A program made the position numbers and the translations under genes. Below the pieces are notes generated by a model. That model was given only the letters and a program-made list of their open reading frames with translations, did not search any database and was not told the origin of the DNA. Shown here one piece after another: positions 62,090 to 64,000 of a stretch of 64,000 nt of DNA (position 1 is its first letter; the number at the start of each line of letters is the position of its first letter). Origin of the DNA: Dehalococcoidia bacterium (GTDB taxonomy: Bacteria > Chloroflexota > Dehalococcoidia > GIF9 > UBA5629); assembly GCA_041653995.1 (NCBI GenBank), contig JBAZEK010000001.1, positions 558,001 to 622,000 on the forward strand. Reading direction: 5' to 3'.

Positions 62090-62144
62090 AGGTAAACTCC
62101 TCGCAGCATTTTAGTGGAGTAAAAGCACTTAAGTCAATTGGCAC

Positions 62145-62206
62145 GGGCGCACCTGAAGGTACGCCCCTACAAAAGATTATGTAGGGGCAGGTTTTCAAAC
62201 CCGCCC
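62145..62206. repeat. Double REP-like palindromic unit
   Basis: Two imperfect hairpins, GGGCG...CGCCC (62145-62166) and GGGC-A-GGTTT...AAACC-C-GCCC (62185-62206), flank a central CCCCTACA/TGTAGGGG inverted repeat (62164-62171, 62180-62187). The TGTAGGGGC-GGGTTT-AAACC-GCCC pattern is a familiar type of dispersed intergenic palindrome. Only this copy is seen in the window. Confidence 0.75.
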
Positions 62207-62266
62207 GCGTCTCTTTTTAACAAGTCCGATAACATGTGTTACAATCATAAAACCGAGGAGACTGAT

Positions 62267-62617
62267 ATGCCTGTTTATGAGTACTGGTGCCCCGACTGCA
62301 AAACGCGGCAGGAGATATTGCTCCAGCGTTTCAACAGCGATACTCCCCCCTGCCCCAAGTGCGGGGGTAATTCGCTGCAGCGCAGGTTTTCCACGTTCAT
62401 GATGCAAAAGTCATACAAAGCAGTATATGACGACATACTCGGGGATTCGCAGATGATGCGCGGTATGATGAACAATGATCCCCAGGCGCTGGCCGCATGG
62501 AACAACAAGATGAGCGGCGGTGAGCCCGTCGCCCCCGAATACCAGGAGACACTGGAGAGGATGGAGCGCGGTGAGGTGCCTTCGCTTCCGGCGGAGGGCG
62601 GGGAAGCCATAGGCTGA
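62267..62617 (+). CDS. FmdB-family zinc ribbon protein (copy 1)
   Basis: A 116-residue protein with the FmdB ribbon MPVYEYWCPDC...CPKCGG in the first 40 residues and a low-complexity Met/Asn/Glu-rich tail. The frame is open upstream through a repeat, but the ATG at 62267 with GAGGAG is the family start. Function in the family is unclear; a regulatory or metal-binding role is assumed. Confidence 0.9.
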   Translation: MPVYEYWCPDCKTRQEILLQRFNSDTPPCPKCGGNSLQRRFSTFMMQKSYKAVYDDILGDSQMMRGMMNNDPQALAAWNNKMSGGEPVAPEYQETLERMERGEVPSLPAEGGEAIG

Positions 62618-62643
62618 ATTCAACTTTAAACAGGAGCCGGTGA

Positions 62644-63018
62644 ATGCCGATTTACGAGTATATCTGCCACAATTGTAAAAAGAAGGTGGGCATCTTTATG
62701 CGGCTGTCCGCCTTGCAGCAGGATCCCGCCTGCCCAGTCTGCGGTGGGACCGGCCTGCGCAGGATTTTCTCCAGCTTTGCTGTAGTTAAATCGACCGCTC
62801 AGGTTCACGAAGAGAGCGGCGAGCCGGGGCCGGGCATGTCGGCTGACTACTATAAAGACCCCCGCAACATCGGCCGCAGCCTGGAAAATCAGTTTAAAAA
62901 TATGAATATGGAGATACCTTCGGAGATACGGGACAGCATCGACAAGGCGCGGGAGGGCGTGCTCCCCGACTCTTTGCGGGACCTGGATAGTGCAAGCTCG
63001 GATTCTGCGTACAGTTGA
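62644..63018 (+). CDS. FmdB-family zinc ribbon protein (copy 2)
   Basis: A 124-residue FmdB protein: MPIYEYICHNCKKK...CPVCGG, then an acidic/serine-rich tail. It shares the ribbon but little of the tail with copy 1, 26 bases upstream. CAGGAG ribosome site. Its last 29 bases overlap the next gene. Confidence 0.9.
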   Translation: MPIYEYICHNCKKKVGIFMRLSALQQDPACPVCGGTGLRRIFSSFAVVKSTAQVHEESGEPGPGMSADYYKDPRNIGRSLENQFKNMNMEIPSEIRDSIDKAREGVLPDSLRDLDSASSDSAYS

Positions 63019-63427
63019 CGCCAACATCAACCGTGTCAGCGAGGGGCTGCGCGTCCTCGAAGACGTATCCAGATTTGTACTTGAGGATGAAGATACCACC
63101 CGCCAGCTCAAGTCCATACGCCACCAGATCAACAACCTGGCCCGCGGCCTGGGCATACGCCTGCTGCTAAGCAGGGATTCGGAGGGTGACATCGGGGCCG
63201 CCGGCGATCTAATCAAGGAGCACAGCGACCTCAACTCCATCGTCAGAGCCAATGCCAAAAGGGCTCAGGAAGGGTTGCGCGTGCTGGAGGAACTGACCAA
63301 ACTGCCCGAGTTGAAAGACGCGACCCCCGCCGATGAGATCAGAAAATCGAGATACCTTGTATACACTATAGAGATCAGCCTCATATCGCAGCTGCCCGAA
63401 CATAAAAAAGAACGCGCCGGAGATTAG
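62990..63427 (+). CDS. ThiD2-like domain protein (thiamine phosphate synthase N-terminal type)
   Basis: A 145-residue all-helical protein, RTVDANINRVSEGLRVLEDVSRF followed by a repeated RANAKRAQEGLRVLEEL motif. This is the N-terminal domain found on some thiamine phosphate synthases (ThiD2-type); the synthase barrel is absent here. Either it is a stand-alone partner of ThiE or has taken another role. GTG start within the end of the FmdB gene. Confidence 0.75.
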   Translation: MQARILRTVDANINRVSEGLRVLEDVSRFVLEDEDTTRQLKSIRHQINNLARGLGIRLLLSRDSEGDIGAAGDLIKEHSDLNSIVRANAKRAQEGLRVLEELTKLPELKDATPADEIRKSRYLVYTIEISLISQLPEHKKERAGD

Positions 63428-63451
63428 GTATTTCTGCCTACCCGCTTCTGG

Positions 63452-63480
63452 TTGACTTTAGTCGTTCCCGCTGGTACAAT
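63452..63480 (+). promoter_or_regulatory. Sigma70-type promoter of the pyrophosphatase gene
   Basis: TTGACT (63452-63457), 17 nt, TACAAT (63475-63480); 68 bases upstream of the ATG. Confidence 0.7.
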
Positions 63481-63547
63481 CCCACATTTGGTGGGCCCGT
63501 GCCTGTCAGGCCTGTGGCCACAACTAAAATTCAAATTAGGAGGTACT

Positions 63548-64000
63548 ATGGTACAAATTCCCCCGATCTTCTGGGTCGTACCTATTGCCGGTATAGTGAC
63601 GGTGATATTTGCCATCTGGTTGGCGATCAGCGTCATGAGACGGCCGACGGGCACACCGCAGATGAAAGAAATCGGCGACATGATTTTTGAGGGTGCGTGG
63701 GCCTTTCTTAAGAGGCAATACGGCACCATCGCCATCTATTCGGTGATAGTAGCTGTCATCATCGGCGTAATCGTAGGCGTTCTGCCGCCGGAGGAAGCTC
63801 TACAGAAGGCCGGCTATGATCCCTTTTCGATCGGCTGGCACACCGGCCTCGCTTTCCTGGTCGGCGCAATCTGCTCCGGCATCTCCGGTTTTATCGGCAT
63901 GTACGTTGCGGTTAAGTCCAACGTACGCTGCGCAGCAGCCGCACAGAAGAACCTGACCGAGGCGGTCAGGGTAGCACTGCACGGCGGCGCCGTATCCGGT
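63548..64000 (+). CDS. hppA: Membrane-bound ion-pumping pyrophosphatase (partial, 5' end)
   Basis: The first 151 residues of a protein running off the window. N-terminal helix, KEIGDMIFEGAWAFLKRQY, two further helices and GAICSGISGFIGMYVAVKSNVRCAAAA are characteristic of membrane pyrophosphatases, which couple PPi hydrolysis to H+ or Na+ pumping. This fits a cell using many AMP-forming ligases, which release PPi. The residues that decide K+ dependence and ion type lie beyond the window. ATG with AGGAGG. Confidence 0.92.
   Translation, partial: MVQIPPIFWVVPIAGIVTVIFAIWLAISVMRRPTGTPQMKEIGDMIFEGAWAFLKRQYGTIAIYSVIVAVIIGVIVGVLPPEEALQKAGYDPFSIGWHTGLAFLVGAICSGISGFIGMYVAVKSNVRCAAAAQKNLTEAVRVALHGGAVSG

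Noticed and set aside
60698..62095. 465-codon open frame antisense to alaS
   Set aside because: It mirrors conserved alaS codons; its translation has no recognisable domains and no ribosome site.

Overview
The window is about 64 kb of bacterial chromosome with a mid-50s GC content by eye. The gene content points to an anaerobic, organic-acid-using bacterium, most likely an uncultured member of the Dehalococcoidia (Chloroflexota). The reasons are a ferredoxin-dependent 2-oxoacid metabolism (a pyruvate-type and an indolepyruvate-type oxidoreductase), three AMP-forming acyl-CoA ligases plus an ADP-forming acyl-CoA synthetase-like protein, a dprA-topA-M24 peptidase-efp block, and a membrane pyrophosphatase. 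This placement is an inference; no rRNA gene is present.

Layout. 41-1192 is a thiolase-fold gene on the + strand. 1259-14603 is a long minus-strand catabolic island: carboxyltransferase, biotin carboxylase, biotin carrier, crotonase, AtuA-like protein, acyl-CoA ligase, acyl-CoA dehydrogenase, TetR regulator, nitronate monooxygenase-like protein, then from an internal promoter a second thiolase-fold protein and a DUF35-SCP2 protein. It resembles the Liu/Atu (leucine/isovalerate, acyclic terpene) pathways joined to an SCPx/Ltp2-type lipid-chain cleaving pair. 14756-21022 holds tRNA-Pro, a diaphorase (nuoE, nuoF, HoxU-like) co-directional with porCD-A-B, and tRNA-Arg. 21108-24497 has an ion transporter-like protein, UspA, two tRNA-Ser genes, an AT-rich orphan and a patatin. 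24607-34755 is housekeeping: dprA, topA, M24 peptidase, efp, PHP, formyltransferase, clpP, tig, aspS.

34862-39459 is a TRAP transporter followed by an acyl-CoA ligase. 39847-49845 is a + strand run: GYD protein, iorAB, aminotransferase, acyl-CoA ligase and the branched-chain-type ABC transporter livHMKF; livG lies inverted at 49873-50685. 50841-55455 is a lower-GC stretch with an unrecognised cysteine-rich membrane protein, PRC-barrel, MscS-type channel and ClC channel/antiporter. 55481-62089 is tgt, the ADP-forming synthetase-like protein, a heme O synthase-like UbiA protein, ruvX and alaS. 62267-64000 is two FmdB zinc-ribbon proteins, a ThiD2-like domain protein and the 5' part of the pyrophosphatase gene.

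How it fits together: transporters (TRAP, Liv) bring in carboxylates or amino acids, adjacent ligases make CoA thioesters, the minus-strand island oxidises, carboxylates and cleaves branched or cyclic-derived acyl-CoAs, and the por/diaphorase and ior modules move electrons between 2-oxoacids, ferredoxin and NAD. The most unusual points are two thiolase-fold proteins with complementary losses of catalytic residues, a hexanucleotide repeat filling the gap before the biotin carrier gene, a probable ATT start codon for the biotin carboxylase, a clear promoter with a 15-bp palindrome in front of the island, and an efp with arginine at the modification position.
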